64,000 bases of DNA from Acidobacteriota bacterium (lineage in GTDB: Bacteria; Acidobacteriota; UBA6911): NCBI GenBank assembly GCA_031271905.1, contig JAISUT010000004.1, positions 1-64,000 of the forward strand, written 5' to 3'. Each line of letters opens with the position of its first letter. Position 1 is the stretch's first letter. A program made the position numbers and the translations under genes. Positions 8,239 to 15,556 of this stretch are shown here, piece by piece. The notes below the pieces were generated by a model that was not told the DNA's origin, searched no databases, and was given only the letters and a program-made list of their open reading frames with translations.

Positions 8239-8300
8239 GGGAACCTCTAAAAACCCCGGACGCTGCGTTGCGCCTTGCCTGCGAGGTTTCTAGTTGCCCC
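8239..8300 (-). repeat. inverted-repeat leader element, copy A
   Basis: On the minus strand this 62-base element runs from a degenerate left end to CGGGGTTTTTAGAGGTTCCC, and copy B at 10704 matches it base for base over most of its length, including CGCAG and AAGGCG blocks. It fills the gap between the obg stop and the nadD ribosome site and points in the direction of nadD. The ends can pair to form a hairpin. Confidence 0.7.
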
Positions 8301-8302
8301 CT

Positions 8303-9292
8303 TCAGCGCAACAGTTCGTCCAGCTTGCCTATCAACGCGCGCACGCCCGCGCCGGTCACCGCCGATACGCCCAGGAACGTCAGGCCGCGTTCGGCGCACA
8401 TCGATTCCAACCGCCTTAGACGCCCCTCGTCCTCCATCACGTCCAGCTTGGTCGCCACGACCAACTGCTTCCGCTCCAGCAGGTCGGGGTTGAACAGCGC
8501 CAGCTCCTTCATGATCGCGTCGTAGGCATCGACCGGATCGCGCTCCGTGCAGGAGACGTCGATCACGTGCGCGAGGACGCGCGTGCGCTCCACATGCTTC
8601 AGGAACTGGTCGCCGAGGCCGTGCCCCTCGTGCGCCCCTTCGATCAGGCCGGGGATGTCCGCCACCACGAAGGTGCGGAAGTCGTCCAGCTTCACCACCC
8701 CCAGGTGCGGCACCAGCGTCGTGAAGGGGTAGTCGGCGATCTTGGGCTTGGCGGAGCTGATGCGGGAGATGAGCGTCGATTTCCCCGCGTTCGGGTAGCC
8801 GACCAGCCCCACGTCGGCGATCAGCTTCAAACTCAGCGACAGCTCGAACTCCTCGCCCGGCGCGCCCGGCTCCACGCGACGCGGCGCCTGGTTCACAGAG
8901 GTGGCGAAATGCGCATTGCCGCGGCCGCCCCGCCCGCCGGCGGCGACTTTCAGGACTTCGCCCGGCTTGGCGAAGTCGTGGAGCAGCTCATGCCCCGGCT
9001 CGCGGTAGACCTGCGTCCCCGGCGGCACCAGGATGGTGACGTCCTCGCCGTCCTTGCCGGAGCGGTTGTCCCCCTCGCCGTGTCGCCCGCGTTGCGCCTT
9101 GAAGACGCGCTTGTACTGGAAATGCAGGAGCGTGTTGACGCGCTCGGAGCATTCCATGTACACGTCGCCGCCCCGGCCGCCGTCTCCGCCGCTCGGACCG
9201 CCGCGCGGGACGAATTTCTCCCTGCGGAAGGCGAGGCAGCCGTTACCCCCGCCTCCGGCGACGACCTGGATTTTCGCGCGATCGATGAACAA
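8303..9292 (-). CDS. obg: ribosome-assembly GTPase Obg (CgtA)
   Basis: Obg is an essential GTPase of large-subunit assembly and stress response. The protein starts at TTG with AGGATAGG just upstream, giving the standard [18 protein letters not shown] start. The Gly-rich Obg fold covers about residues 1-155, then a G domain with P-loop GYPNAGKST, switch region [22 protein letters not shown], and a KLD-type specificity motif (ATKLDV). It ends near residue 329 without the C-terminal OCT extension found in some homologues. It lies downstream of the rplU-rpmA terminator, so it likely has its own promoter in the 9293-9444 gap, though I saw no clear boxes. Confidence 0.95.
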   Translation of the reverse strand: MFIDRAKIQVVAGGGGNGCLAFRREKFVPRGGPSGGDGGRGGDVYMECSERVNTLLHFQYKRVFKAQRGRHGEGDNRSGKDGEDVTILVPPGTQVYREPGHELLHDFAKPGEVLKVAAGGRGGRGNAHFATSVNQAPRRVEPGAPGEEFELSLSLKLIADVGLVGYPNAGKSTLISRISSAKPKIADYPFTTLVPHLGVVKLDDFRTFVVADIPGLIEGAHEGHGLGDQFLKHVERTRVLAHVIDVSCTERDPVDAYDAIMKELALFNPDLLERKQLVVATKLDVMEDEGRLRRLESMCAERGLTFLGVSAVTGAGVRALIGKLDELLR

Positions 9293-9444
9293 GTGCCTAT
9301 CCTCTTCGACTATGTCGCAGGTGACGCCAAGCCGCGCCCGGGACGCGGTGCCGTCGCGAAGCTTGGCCTTGCGACGCGCCCCCCCCCGCAGCGGCGTCCA
9401 AACGGACAAGGGATGGGACGGATGCGGCAAGCCGCCGCACTCCC

Positions 9445-9473
9445 AAAAAAAAAGGACCCCGATGGCGGGGTCC
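9445..9473 (-). terminator. Rho-independent terminator of rplU-rpmA
   Basis: Read on the minus strand, GGACCCC and GGGGTCC pair around a six-base loop and are followed directly by about ten T residues (the A-run at 9445-9453 on the plus strand). This is the clearest intrinsic terminator in the window. Confidence 0.9.
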
Positions 9474-9498
9474 CCATCTGGCAGGCTCCGGGGTGGGA

Positions 9499-9786
9499 TC
9501 AGGCTTGCCCGGCAGGCGCGGCCTGTTCCGCCGCCGGGACCTGCACATGGACGAACCGCCCCTTGCGCCCCTTGTCCTGGAACTGCACCACGCCCGCCTT
9601 CATGGCGAACAACGTGTCGTCGCTGCCGATGCCGACGTTCAGCCCGGGCCTGAGCTTGGTGCCGCGCTGGCGCACGAGGATCGTGCCGCCGTTCACGGTC
9701 TCGCCGGCGAACCGCTTCACGCCCAGCCGCTTGGACTGGCTGTCTCTTCCGTTCCTGGAGCTTCCAACTCCTTTTTTGTGTGCCAT
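9499..9786 (-). CDS. rpmA: 50S ribosomal protein L27
   Basis: This 95-residue protein begins [26 protein letters not shown] and carries the [12 protein letters not shown] and GSDDTLFA segments of L27, which sits near the peptidyl-transferase centre. There is no cleaved N-terminal extension of the Firmicutes type. A short Ala/Gln-rich tail ([12 protein letters not shown]) extends past the conserved core. It follows rplU by 10 bases and ends just before an intrinsic terminator, so rplU-rpmA form a two-gene operon. Confidence 0.97.
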   Translation of the reverse strand: MAHKKGVGSSRNGRDSQSKRLGVKRFAGETVNGGTILVRQRGTKLRPGLNVGIGSDDTLFAMKAGVVQFQDKGRKGRFVHVQVPAAEQAAPAGQA

Positions 9787-9796
9787 GACTCCCTCG

Positions 9797-10111
9797 CTAC
9801 CCTACGTTGATTTTTTCGATCCGGACTTCCGAATACGGCTGGCGGTGTCCGCGCGTCCGACGATACTGCTTCTTCTTCTTGTACTTGAACACGATGACCT
9901 TGTCGGCCTTCTCCTGCGCCTTGAGCACGCCTTCCACCGACGCGCCTTCGACCAAGGGGCTGCCGATGAGCGTCTTCTCGTCGGTTTTCACGAGGAGCAC
10001 GTCTTTGAACTCCACAGGCGCGTCCACCTCGCTGGGGAGCTTCTCGACGCGGACGACGTCGCCTTCCGCCACACAATATTGTTTACCACCGCTTTTGATT
10101 ACTGCGTACAC
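9797..10111 (-). CDS. rplU: 50S ribosomal protein L21
   Basis: This 104-residue protein starts at GTG, seven bases after GGAGG, and reads [12 protein letters not shown] as expected for L21. Conserved parts include [20 protein letters not shown], the [21 protein letters not shown] basic loop that contacts 23S rRNA, and the terminal VRIEKI. Other in-frame starts upstream would add a nonstandard N-terminus. It is the first gene of the rplU-rpmA operon, with a promoter some 30-60 bases upstream. Confidence 0.97.
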   Translation of the reverse strand: MYAVIKSGGKQYCVAEGDVVRVEKLPSEVDAPVEFKDVLLVKTDEKTLIGSPLVEGASVEGVLKAQEKADKVIVFKYKKKKQYRRTRGHRQPYSEVRIEKINVG

Positions 10112-10141
10112 GGTCACACCTCCTCGAACCGAAAAGGGGAG

Positions 10142-10170
10142 ATTAAACCAGCAAACCGAGGAAAAAGCAA
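10142..10170 (-). promoter_or_regulatory. rplU-rpmA promoter
   Basis: On the minus strand a TTGCTT -35 box and a TTTAAT -10 box are spaced by 17 bases. The region around them is AT-rich compared with its neighbours, and the GTG start of rplU lies about 30 bases past the -10 box. Confidence 0.6.
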
Positions 10171-10286
10171 CAGGAAATCTTTTCTTTTCTATGGTTCGAT
10201 GGTTCCGATTGCGCGCGACGGGCGGCCCGCCGGACGATTCGCGCCCCGGCATGTCCGCCTGCGGCGCGGCGCCTCCCCCGGACCCC

Positions 10287-10622
10287 CTACGTTCGCGACA
10301 GGGATTGGAACTCCGGCAGCACCTCCGCCGTCGCCTGCAACAAGGCTTCCAACGCCTCTCCCGCCTCTTGCGCGCCGACGCCCGTCCGCCACCCCAGCTC
10401 CTCCACCGCCGCCGCCTGCCGCCGGATGGGCTCAACCCCGAAAAACGCCATCCGTCCCTTCAAGGTGTGGGCGGAGCGCGACAGCGCCTCCATGTCGTTC
10501 TGGGCGACGGCGGCGCGCGCCTCGCCGGCGATGCGGGGGAAGTCCTCCACGAACATCGCCGCCAGCTCCGCCAGCAATGCCTTGTCATCCCCGGTGTTTT
10601 TCAGCGCCGCCGCCCAGTCCAT
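10287..10622 (-). CDS. stand-alone Hpt (histidine phosphotransfer) domain protein
   Basis: This small helical protein of about 111 residues carries the Hpt phosphoacceptor motif SAHTLKGRMAFFG, with the likely phosphorylated histidine at residue 52. Hpt domains relay phosphate between histidine kinases and response regulators. Nothing else is fused to it and no kinase or regulator gene is near, so its partners must be encoded elsewhere. The ATG reading MDWAAALKNTG is chosen because MRGRDAE upstream would need an unsupported GTG start. It is divergent from truA. Confidence 0.8.
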   Translation of the reverse strand: MDWAAALKNTGDDKALLAELAAMFVEDFPRIAGEARAAVAQNDMEALSRSAHTLKGRMAFFGVEPIRRQAAAVEELGWRTGVGAQEAGEALEALLQATAEVLPEFQSLSRT

Positions 10623-10703
10623 CTCCGCATCCCGCCCGCGCACATTTTAGACGACCGCCGCCGCAGGCGCAACCGTTTCGCCCGTGCAGGGTCGGCGGTT
10701 TGT

Positions 10704-10768
10704 GGGAACCTCTGACAAAGCTCGCAGACAAGGCGTCGCCGCAGCATCCGGGGTTTTTAGAGGTCTCC
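10704..10768 (+). repeat. inverted-repeat leader element, copy B
   Basis: This copy runs from GGGAACCTCTGACAAAG through CGCAGACAAGGCGTCGCCGC to CGGGGTTTTTAGAGGT. Its ends pair (GGGAACCTCT with AGAGGT-TCC-like sequence). It lies upstream of truA and in the same direction, with about 55 bases between the element and the ATG. Confidence 0.7.
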
Positions 10769-10822
10769 TTATATGCTATCGTTCGCCGGTTCAAACACGG
10801 GGTTCGGGCACGGAGGGGCGCG

Positions 10823-11611
10823 ATGGAAAGACGGAAATGGCGGCTGGTCGTCGAATACGAGGGGACGCGCTATCGCGGCTGGCAGGAGCAGCGCAACGCC
10901 CGCACGGTGCAGGGGGAGTTGCGTCGCGCCGCCGAGGATCTGCTCGACGCGCGGGTCTTGCTTGCGGGCGCAGGTCGGACTGACGCCGGCGTCCACGCGC
11001 TCTTCCAAATCGCGCACCTGGAGCCCTTGCGCCCCGTCCCCCCGTTCTCGGAGGTCGAGTTGCGGCACGGCCTGAACGACCGCCTGCCCGCAGACATCAA
11101 CGTCCGCCGGGTTGACGAGGCCGACTGGCGCTTCCACGCGCGCCATGACGCCGTGGAGCGCTTCTACCTCTACCAACTCGCCACGCGGCGCACCGCCTTC
11201 GGCAAGCCGTTCGTCTGGTGGGTCAAAGACCGGCTGGACGCCGAGGAGATGCGCCGCGCCGCACGGCGCGTCGTCGGGATGCACGATTTCTCCAACTTCC
11301 AGGAGGTGGACGCGGACGGGCGCGGCGACGACGGCAGGGTGAAGGTCACCTCCTGCGAGTTGCGCGCCGACGGGGACTTGCTCCTGTTGCGCATCGGCGC
11401 GTCCCATTTCCTGTGGAAGATGGTGCGCCGCCTGGTCGGCGGGCTGGTGGAGGTCGGGCGGGGGAACCTCGCGCCGGACGGGCTCCTGCGGCTGCGGCAC
11501 TCCGAGGCGGCGCGCGTCACCGCGCCCCCGGCGGGCTTGTTCCTCGAGTATGTCCGCTACCGGGGCGACCCGCCGCCTTTGCCGTTGCGCCCCGCCTACC
11601 ACTGGTTCTAA
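10823..11611 (+). CDS. truA: tRNA pseudouridine(38-40) synthase TruA
   Basis: TruA makes pseudouridine at positions 38-40 of the tRNA anticodon stem. The 262-residue protein has the family start (LVVEYEGTRYRGWQEQ), the catalytic loop AGRTDAGVHA with the nucleophile Asp54, the RFYLYQL strand, and the late block SHFLWKMVRRLVGGLVEVGRG. GGAGG lies eight bases before the ATG. It is a single gene, led by repeat element B and followed by a hairpin at 11665. Confidence 0.95.
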   Translation: MERRKWRLVVEYEGTRYRGWQEQRNARTVQGELRRAAEDLLDARVLLAGAGRTDAGVHALFQIAHLEPLRPVPPFSEVELRHGLNDRLPADINVRRVDEADWRFHARHDAVERFYLYQLATRRTAFGKPFVWWVKDRLDAEEMRRAARRVVGMHDFSNFQEVDADGRGDDGRVKVTSCELRADGDLLLLRIGASHFLWKMVRRLVGGLVEVGRGNLAPDGLLRLRHSEAARVTAPPAGLFLEYVRYRGDPPPLPLRPAYHWF

Positions 11612-11664
11612 CCGCCGCAGCGGGCGTCCATGGACGCCCACCGCCCGAAGTGCGAAGTCAATAG

Positions 11665-11687
11665 GCCGTCGGCTTTAAGCCGATGGC
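11665..11687 (+). terminator. hairpin after truA
   Basis: GCCGTCGGC and GCCGATGGC pair with one mismatch around TTTAA, 54 bases past the truA stop. There is no long T-run. Termination is plausible, not certain. Confidence 0.4.
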
Positions 11688-11747
11688 TTGTTGCGACAGC
11701 GAAAGCCGGTTGTTGCGGCTGACGCCGCCGTGGCGCCTCGGTCGGCT

Positions 11748-11781
11748 CCCGAAGGGATTTCCGCCCCGAAGGGATTTCCGC
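11748..11781 (+). repeat. two abutting copies of a 17-bp sequence
   Basis: CCCGAAGGGATTTCCGC occurs twice in direct tandem, then the shorter repeat CAACCAAT follows twice. It lies in the long truA-ymdB gap, just before the promoter proposed at 11804. It could bind a regulator, but no known operator is recognised. Confidence 0.5.
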
Positions 11782-11803
11782 AACCAATCCGCAACCAATT
11801 TGT

Positions 11804-11833
11804 TTGACTCTGGCGCATGGAAACGCTTATTAT
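11804..11833 (+). promoter_or_regulatory. promoter upstream of ymdB
   Basis: TTGACT and TATTAT boxes are spaced by 18 bases. Transcription from here would give a leader of over 300 bases before ymdB that includes repeat element C. Confidence 0.5.
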
Positions 11834-12035
11834 GTCCGAGCCCCTGCTACGTGCGTGATGGCAACCCTTATTTGAGCCGATATTCTATTTGTCGGGCGTC
11901 CGGGTCGGTCGGCGGTGTGCGAGCTTTTCCTTCGGGAACTTGTTTGCCTGAAGTCGGTCGCAGGGGGTCCACCTTGGCAACAAGGTTCAAATAGATCAGC
12001 CACACGGCGGTGCGGGGGTATCAGGTCTCACTTGT

Positions 12036-12157
12036 GGGAGCCTTTAAAAACCTCGCAGACAAGGCGTCGCCGCAGGTCGAAAAGCGGAGTTTGCCAAGAT
12101 GAACGGGCATTTTCGACTAAGGCGCCGGCGCTGTCATCCGGGGTTTTCAGAGGTTCC
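12036..12157 (+). repeat. inverted-repeat leader element, copy C with internal insertion
   Basis: This is the longest copy. It opens GGGAGCCTTTAAAAACCTCGC, shares the CGCAGACAAGGCGTCGCCGC block with copy B, then carries an extra stretch of about 57 bases flanked by its own inverted repeat (GTCGAAAAGC and GCATTTTCGAC), and closes with CGGGGTTTTCAGAGGTTCC. Its GAGG lies just before the ymdB ATG and may serve as the ribosome site. Confidence 0.7.
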
Positions 12158-12160
12158 TTT

Positions 12161-12946
12161 ATGCGGATATTCATCATCGGAGACGTTTTCGGGCGACCGG
12201 GGCGGCGGCTGGTCGAGGAAAAGCTCGCAGGGATCGTCCGCGAGCGGGAGATCGACTTCTGCGTCGCCAACGTGGAGAACGCCGCCGCCGGCTTCGGCAT
12301 CACGCCGAAGATCGCGGACGAGTTGCTAGCGACCGGCATCGACGTGTTCACTTCCGGGAACCACATCTGGGACAAAAAGCCGATCATCCCCTACCTGGCG
12401 GGGCAACCGCGCCTCCTGCGGCCGCACAACTACCCGAAGGGCGTCCCAGGGACGGGCGTCTACATCGGCGAGACGAAAAAAGGCGAGCGTGTGGGGGTGT
12501 TGAACCTGCAGGGGCGCACCTTCATGGCATCCATCGACTGCCCGTTCACGGTCGGCATGGAGGCCGTGGAAGCTCTACGCAAGGAGACGCCGGTGATCGT
12601 CGTGGACTTCCACGCAGAGGCGACTTCGGAGAAGCAGGGGCTGGGCTGGCACTTGGACGGGCGGGCCAGCGCCGTCGTGGGGACGCACACACACGTACTG
12701 ACCGCCGACGAGCGGCTCCTGCCGCGCGGCACGGCGTACATCACCGACATCGGCATGACGGGCGCGCACGACTCCATCATCGGCTCGGACACGCGCATCG
12801 CCCTGGATCGCATGATCCTGCAAATCCCCAACCGGCTGGAGCCCGCCGCCGCCAACCTGCGTTTCAACGGCGTGATCGTGGACATCGACGCCGGCACCGG
12901 TCGCGCGCGCGGCATCGAGCGCATCGACATCCCCTTCGACCTGTGA
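12161..12946 (+). CDS. ymdB: YmdB-family (TIGR00282) metallophosphoesterase
   Basis: This 261-residue protein matches the YmdB family of dimetal phosphodiesterases; Bacillus YmdB cleaves cyclic nucleotides and affects biofilm choice. Metal ligands are visible in IIGDVFGRPGR, NVENAA, SGNHIWDKK, VDFHAEATSEKQ and the GTHTHV motif. The start is an ATG directly after the right end of repeat element C, whose AGAGG is at ribosome-site distance. A longer frame runs upstream through the repeat but gives no recognisable sequence. The substrate in this organism is unknown. Confidence 0.9.
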   Translation: MRIFIIGDVFGRPGRRLVEEKLAGIVREREIDFCVANVENAAAGFGITPKIADELLATGIDVFTSGNHIWDKKPIIPYLAGQPRLLRPHNYPKGVPGTGVYIGETKKGERVGVLNLQGRTFMASIDCPFTVGMEAVEALRKETPVIVVDFHAEATSEKQGLGWHLDGRASAVVGTHTHVLTADERLLPRGTAYITDIGMTGAHDSIIGSDTRIALDRMILQIPNRLEPAAANLRFNGVIVDIDAGTGRARGIERIDIPFDL

Positions 12947-12973
12947 GCGCGCGCCGCGCCTAGGGCGCGCCGG

Positions 12974-13687
12974 TCATTTCGCGCCGAAGAAGTGGGCGCA
13001 CAGGTCGCGAACCTCCAGCGTCTCCCGGTAATGGAACGCCTCCCCCTTGCGCTTGCCGATCATCGTGCCGTAAAAAGAATGGACGCCTTCGACGTGCGAG
13101 AGGAAGTCGGGGCGGCTCACGACCGTCTCCAACCCCCCGCCCCCGGGGTCGTACAGTTGCGAACGGTGCGCCGCGATGGCGGCGTCGCGCACGTCGCCGT
13201 AGTCGGACACGTCCACCACGAAGCTCGGCGCCATGCCGAGGGGGAGCCTGAAATAAAGCACGACCGGTGGACGGTGCCGCTCCCGGCCGGTGACGATCTT
13301 CGCCAGTCCCGCATGATGCACCGCCTCCGTGACCAAGCGGCTGGTGTGGACATGGTCGGGGTGCGCATCCTCCCAGTAGTGCGTCATGACGATCCGGGGG
13401 CGGTACCGGCGCAGGACTTTGATCAGCTTGAGCCGCGCGGCGGGGGTCACGGCGACGCCGCCGTCGGGGAGGCGCAGGTTCCCACGGACCTTCGCCTTCA
13501 AGATCGCGGCGGCGGCGGCGGCCTCTTTGGCGCGGACGGCGGGCGTCCCCCTCGTGCCAAGCTCCCCGCGCGTCGCGTCCACGATGCCGGTCGCGTAACC
13601 CAGCGCCGCCATCTTCGCCAGCGTCCCGCCCGCGAAAAGCTCCACGTCGTCCGGATGCGCGCCGACGGCAAGGATGTCAAGTAGCAT
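12974..13687 (-). CDS. bshB1: BshB1-type bacillithiol deacetylase (PIG-L/LmbE family)
   Basis: BshB1 removes the acetyl group from GlcNAc-malate, the second step of bacillithiol synthesis. The 237-residue protein has the zinc-binding start LAVGAHPDDVEL, the ARGELGTRGTPAVRAKEAAAAAAIL-like segment with the conserved RGExGTRGT pattern, and the later metal histidine in HYWEDAHPDHVHTSRLV. This fits the BshB1 branch of the LmbE family. It is the last gene of a minus-strand run and begins within a few bases of the stop of the BshC-like gene. The glycosyltransferase BshA is not in the window; a canonical BshC is at 52926. Confidence 0.88.
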   Translation of the reverse strand: MLLDILAVGAHPDDVELFAGGTLAKMAALGYATGIVDATRGELGTRGTPAVRAKEAAAAAAILKAKVRGNLRLPDGGVAVTPAARLKLIKVLRRYRPRIVMTHYWEDAHPDHVHTSRLVTEAVHHAGLAKIVTGRERHRPPVVLYFRLPLGMAPSFVVDVSDYGDVRDAAIAAHRSQLYDPGGGGLETVVSRPDFLSHVEGVHSFYGTMIGKRKGEAFHYRETLEVRDLCAHFFGAK

Positions 13688-13689
13688 GG

Positions 13690-14949
13690 TCAATCCATCC
13701 TGATCAGTTGATGCCCGAACGTCCCGACGTCCAGGCCTTCATAGAGCGTCTGGACGCCGGACGCGCCATGACGCAAAGGAACTTGCAAAGAACCCAGCAC
13801 CTCGTCCTGCCACCGCCCCTGCGGCGCCAGGAAATCGCACGCCTTGCGCAACCGCGCCTCCGCGACCCGCTCCCTCCGCGCCAGCGCACCGTCCACATGC
13901 CGCCGCAACTTCCCGAGCTGGTAGAGGATCCTCTCGCCACGCGACCGGCGCGCTTTGGCAAAGCGCCGGTCGCGCGCATCCAGCGCCACAAGCCCGGCAA
14001 GCGCGTCGCCGACGTCCTCCTCCAGCCCTCGCAACCTGGCGGGGACGTCGCCGCGCAACTCCCCCCGAACCCGCCCCATGACGGCGTCCAGCCCTTCGCG
14101 CAGGTGGCCGGGGTCGAGCGCATAGCGGCGCAACGTGGCTTCCACCCTGGCGCTCGACATCGTCACCCGCGCACGCGGCCAAGGGATCGGCACCAGGATG
14201 CCGTCGTGCGCCCGATGGCGGGGGGCATCCTGCGGCTCGGTGACAACGACTGCGACCGGGAGCGCGCGCCTTCGCTCCAAGGCTCGTCCCAAAGGCGAGG
14301 GCGGGGGGGCTTCCCCGCCTCGTCCGCCATCCCGCGCGCCCCCCGCCTCGGCGGCGTCCCCGACGTCGAACCCTTCGACGACCACCCCCCACGGACGCAA
14401 CAGGCGCCCCAGCCAGCGGACGTTGGCGTCGACGAAGGCCGTCCCCGGGGAGAATGCTTCTTTGAGGGAGGCTAGGGCATCGTCCCCGCCGGCGGCGTCG
14501 GGAGGGAAAAGCCCCTCGATCTCGGCAAGGAGGGCATCCGTCCACCCACCGCAGACCCCCTCCCCCAGGGCGTCGCCCGGCGCGAGCCGGTGCAAGCCGT
14601 AACGCCGATCCACCAGATGCGTCTCAAGCGGGGACTGGGCGTCGGCGGGGCGCACCCGGCAGACGGGGGTTGCGTCCACTCCGCGCTCCCTGAGCTCGGC
14701 GCAGACCTTGGCTGCGGTGAGGCAACGCAACAGTTGGGCGAGCGCCCCTCCGAACAGGCCGGCGCGACACTCGGCGAGCACCGCGACGCTCCCTTGCGGC
14801 AACGCCTGCGGCGTCGCGGGCGGCGGCCAGCGCCGGAGCGCGTCCGCCAAAGCCGCCAAGGTCGGCGCAACCGGTGCGGCTTGCCGCCCAAGCGCCGCGC
14901 CGTCGCCGTCAAAGAACTGGTTCGCCCCCGTCATGTCGTCCATCGGCAT
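13690..14949 (-). CDS. divergent BshC-like protein, possibly inactive or of new function
   Basis: This 419-residue protein is visibly a remote relative of BshC, the cysteine-adding enzyme of bacillithiol synthesis. Residues 54-97 (VAVLAECRAGLFGGALAQLL and following) align with the canonical VLTGQQTGIFGGPLYTVYKALTA region, and the end (LYQLGKLRRHVDGALARRE, then FLAPQGRWQDEVLG and RHGASGVQTLYE) aligns with the BshC coiled-coil and C-terminus. But TGQQ is replaced by AECR, and the EDHD motif after the Rossmann strand by PADA. The protein is about 150 residues shorter than usual, and it is Ala/Arg/Pro-rich. It sits between tsaE and bshB1. It may be a structural partner, or act on another amine. 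Confidence 0.7.
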   Translation of the reverse strand: MPMDDMTGANQFFDGDGAALGRQAAPVAPTLAALADALRRWPPPATPQALPQGSVAVLAECRAGLFGGALAQLLRCLTAAKVCAELRERGVDATPVCRVRPADAQSPLETHLVDRRYGLHRLAPGDALGEGVCGGWTDALLAEIEGLFPPDAAGGDDALASLKEAFSPGTAFVDANVRWLGRLLRPWGVVVEGFDVGDAAEAGGARDGGRGGEAPPPSPLGRALERRRALPVAVVVTEPQDAPRHRAHDGILVPIPWPRARVTMSSARVEATLRRYALDPGHLREGLDAVMGRVRGELRGDVPARLRGLEEDVGDALAGLVALDARDRRFAKARRSRGERILYQLGKLRRHVDGALARRERVAEARLRKACDFLAPQGRWQDEVLGSLQVPLRHGASGVQTLYEGLDVGTFGHQLIRMD

Positions 14950-15027
14950 CTTTGCGCCTCTCCGCCCGCATGGCGACGCTGGCGGAACGTCCGCGCCGCG
15001 ACCGCCGCGAAGCCCACCCCCAAAAGC

Positions 15028-15501
15028 TCATCCAAGGATGCGCAGCGTCCGCGACTCCCCCCCGGCGTCTTCGATCTCCACCTCCACCGCGTCGGGGAAG
15101 GCGTCCCCCAGCCGCTCGCTCCATTCCACGACGGTCACCCCTTCCCTGCCGATGAAATCGTCGATGCCGATGGAATAGAGGTCGCGCGCCCCTTCGAGCC
15201 GGTACAGATCCACATGGTAGATGGGGCAACGCCCCCGGTAGACGTTGACCAAGGTGAACGAAGGGCTGCACACGCGCCCCGCGTCCTCAAGCCCCAACCC
15301 CTCGGCGATGCCCCGCGCGAGGGTCGTCTTCCCCATGCCGAGGGAGCCGCGCAACAGGACGACGCCGGGGACGGGCAAAGTCCGGGCGATCTCGATCCCT
15401 ATGCGGCGCGTCTCCTCCGGCGAGGAGGAGCGCAACTCCCGCAACGTCTTTTCATTTTGACGCACTGTTTTTTTATGCGACATCGCGCCGCCCACTTTCA
15501 T
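15028..15501 (-). CDS. tsaE: tRNA t6A biosynthesis ATPase TsaE
   Basis: TsaE is the ATPase that drives the TsaBD complex in making N6-threonylcarbamoyladenosine at tRNA position 37. This 157-residue protein has the P-loop LRGSLGMGKTTLARGIAEGLG, the PSFTLVNVY segment, the YHVDLYRLEGARDLYSIGIDDF block and VVEWSERLGDAFP. The first ATG (MKVGGAMSHKK) is used; GGGAGTCGGGG lies upstream. It follows kamA by 55 bases within the minus-strand run, an odd place for it, though tsaE is often mixed into other operons. Confidence 0.95.
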   Translation of the reverse strand: MKVGGAMSHKKTVRQNEKTLRELRSSSPEETRRIGIEIARTLPVPGVVLLRGSLGMGKTTLARGIAEGLGLEDAGRVCSPSFTLVNVYRGRCPIYHVDLYRLEGARDLYSIGIDDFIGREGVTVVEWSERLGDAFPDAVEVEIEDAGGESRTLRILG

Positions 15502-15556
15502 CCACCCCGACTCCCGAGCCCGGGCGAACGGCGCGGTGACGGCCGCCCGCCAGGCG

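Noticed and set aside
8567-11611. Very long plus-strand frame running across obg, rpmA and rplU into truA
   Set aside because: Up to truA it is the reverse side of conserved minus-strand genes in GC-rich DNA; only the truA part has family features.
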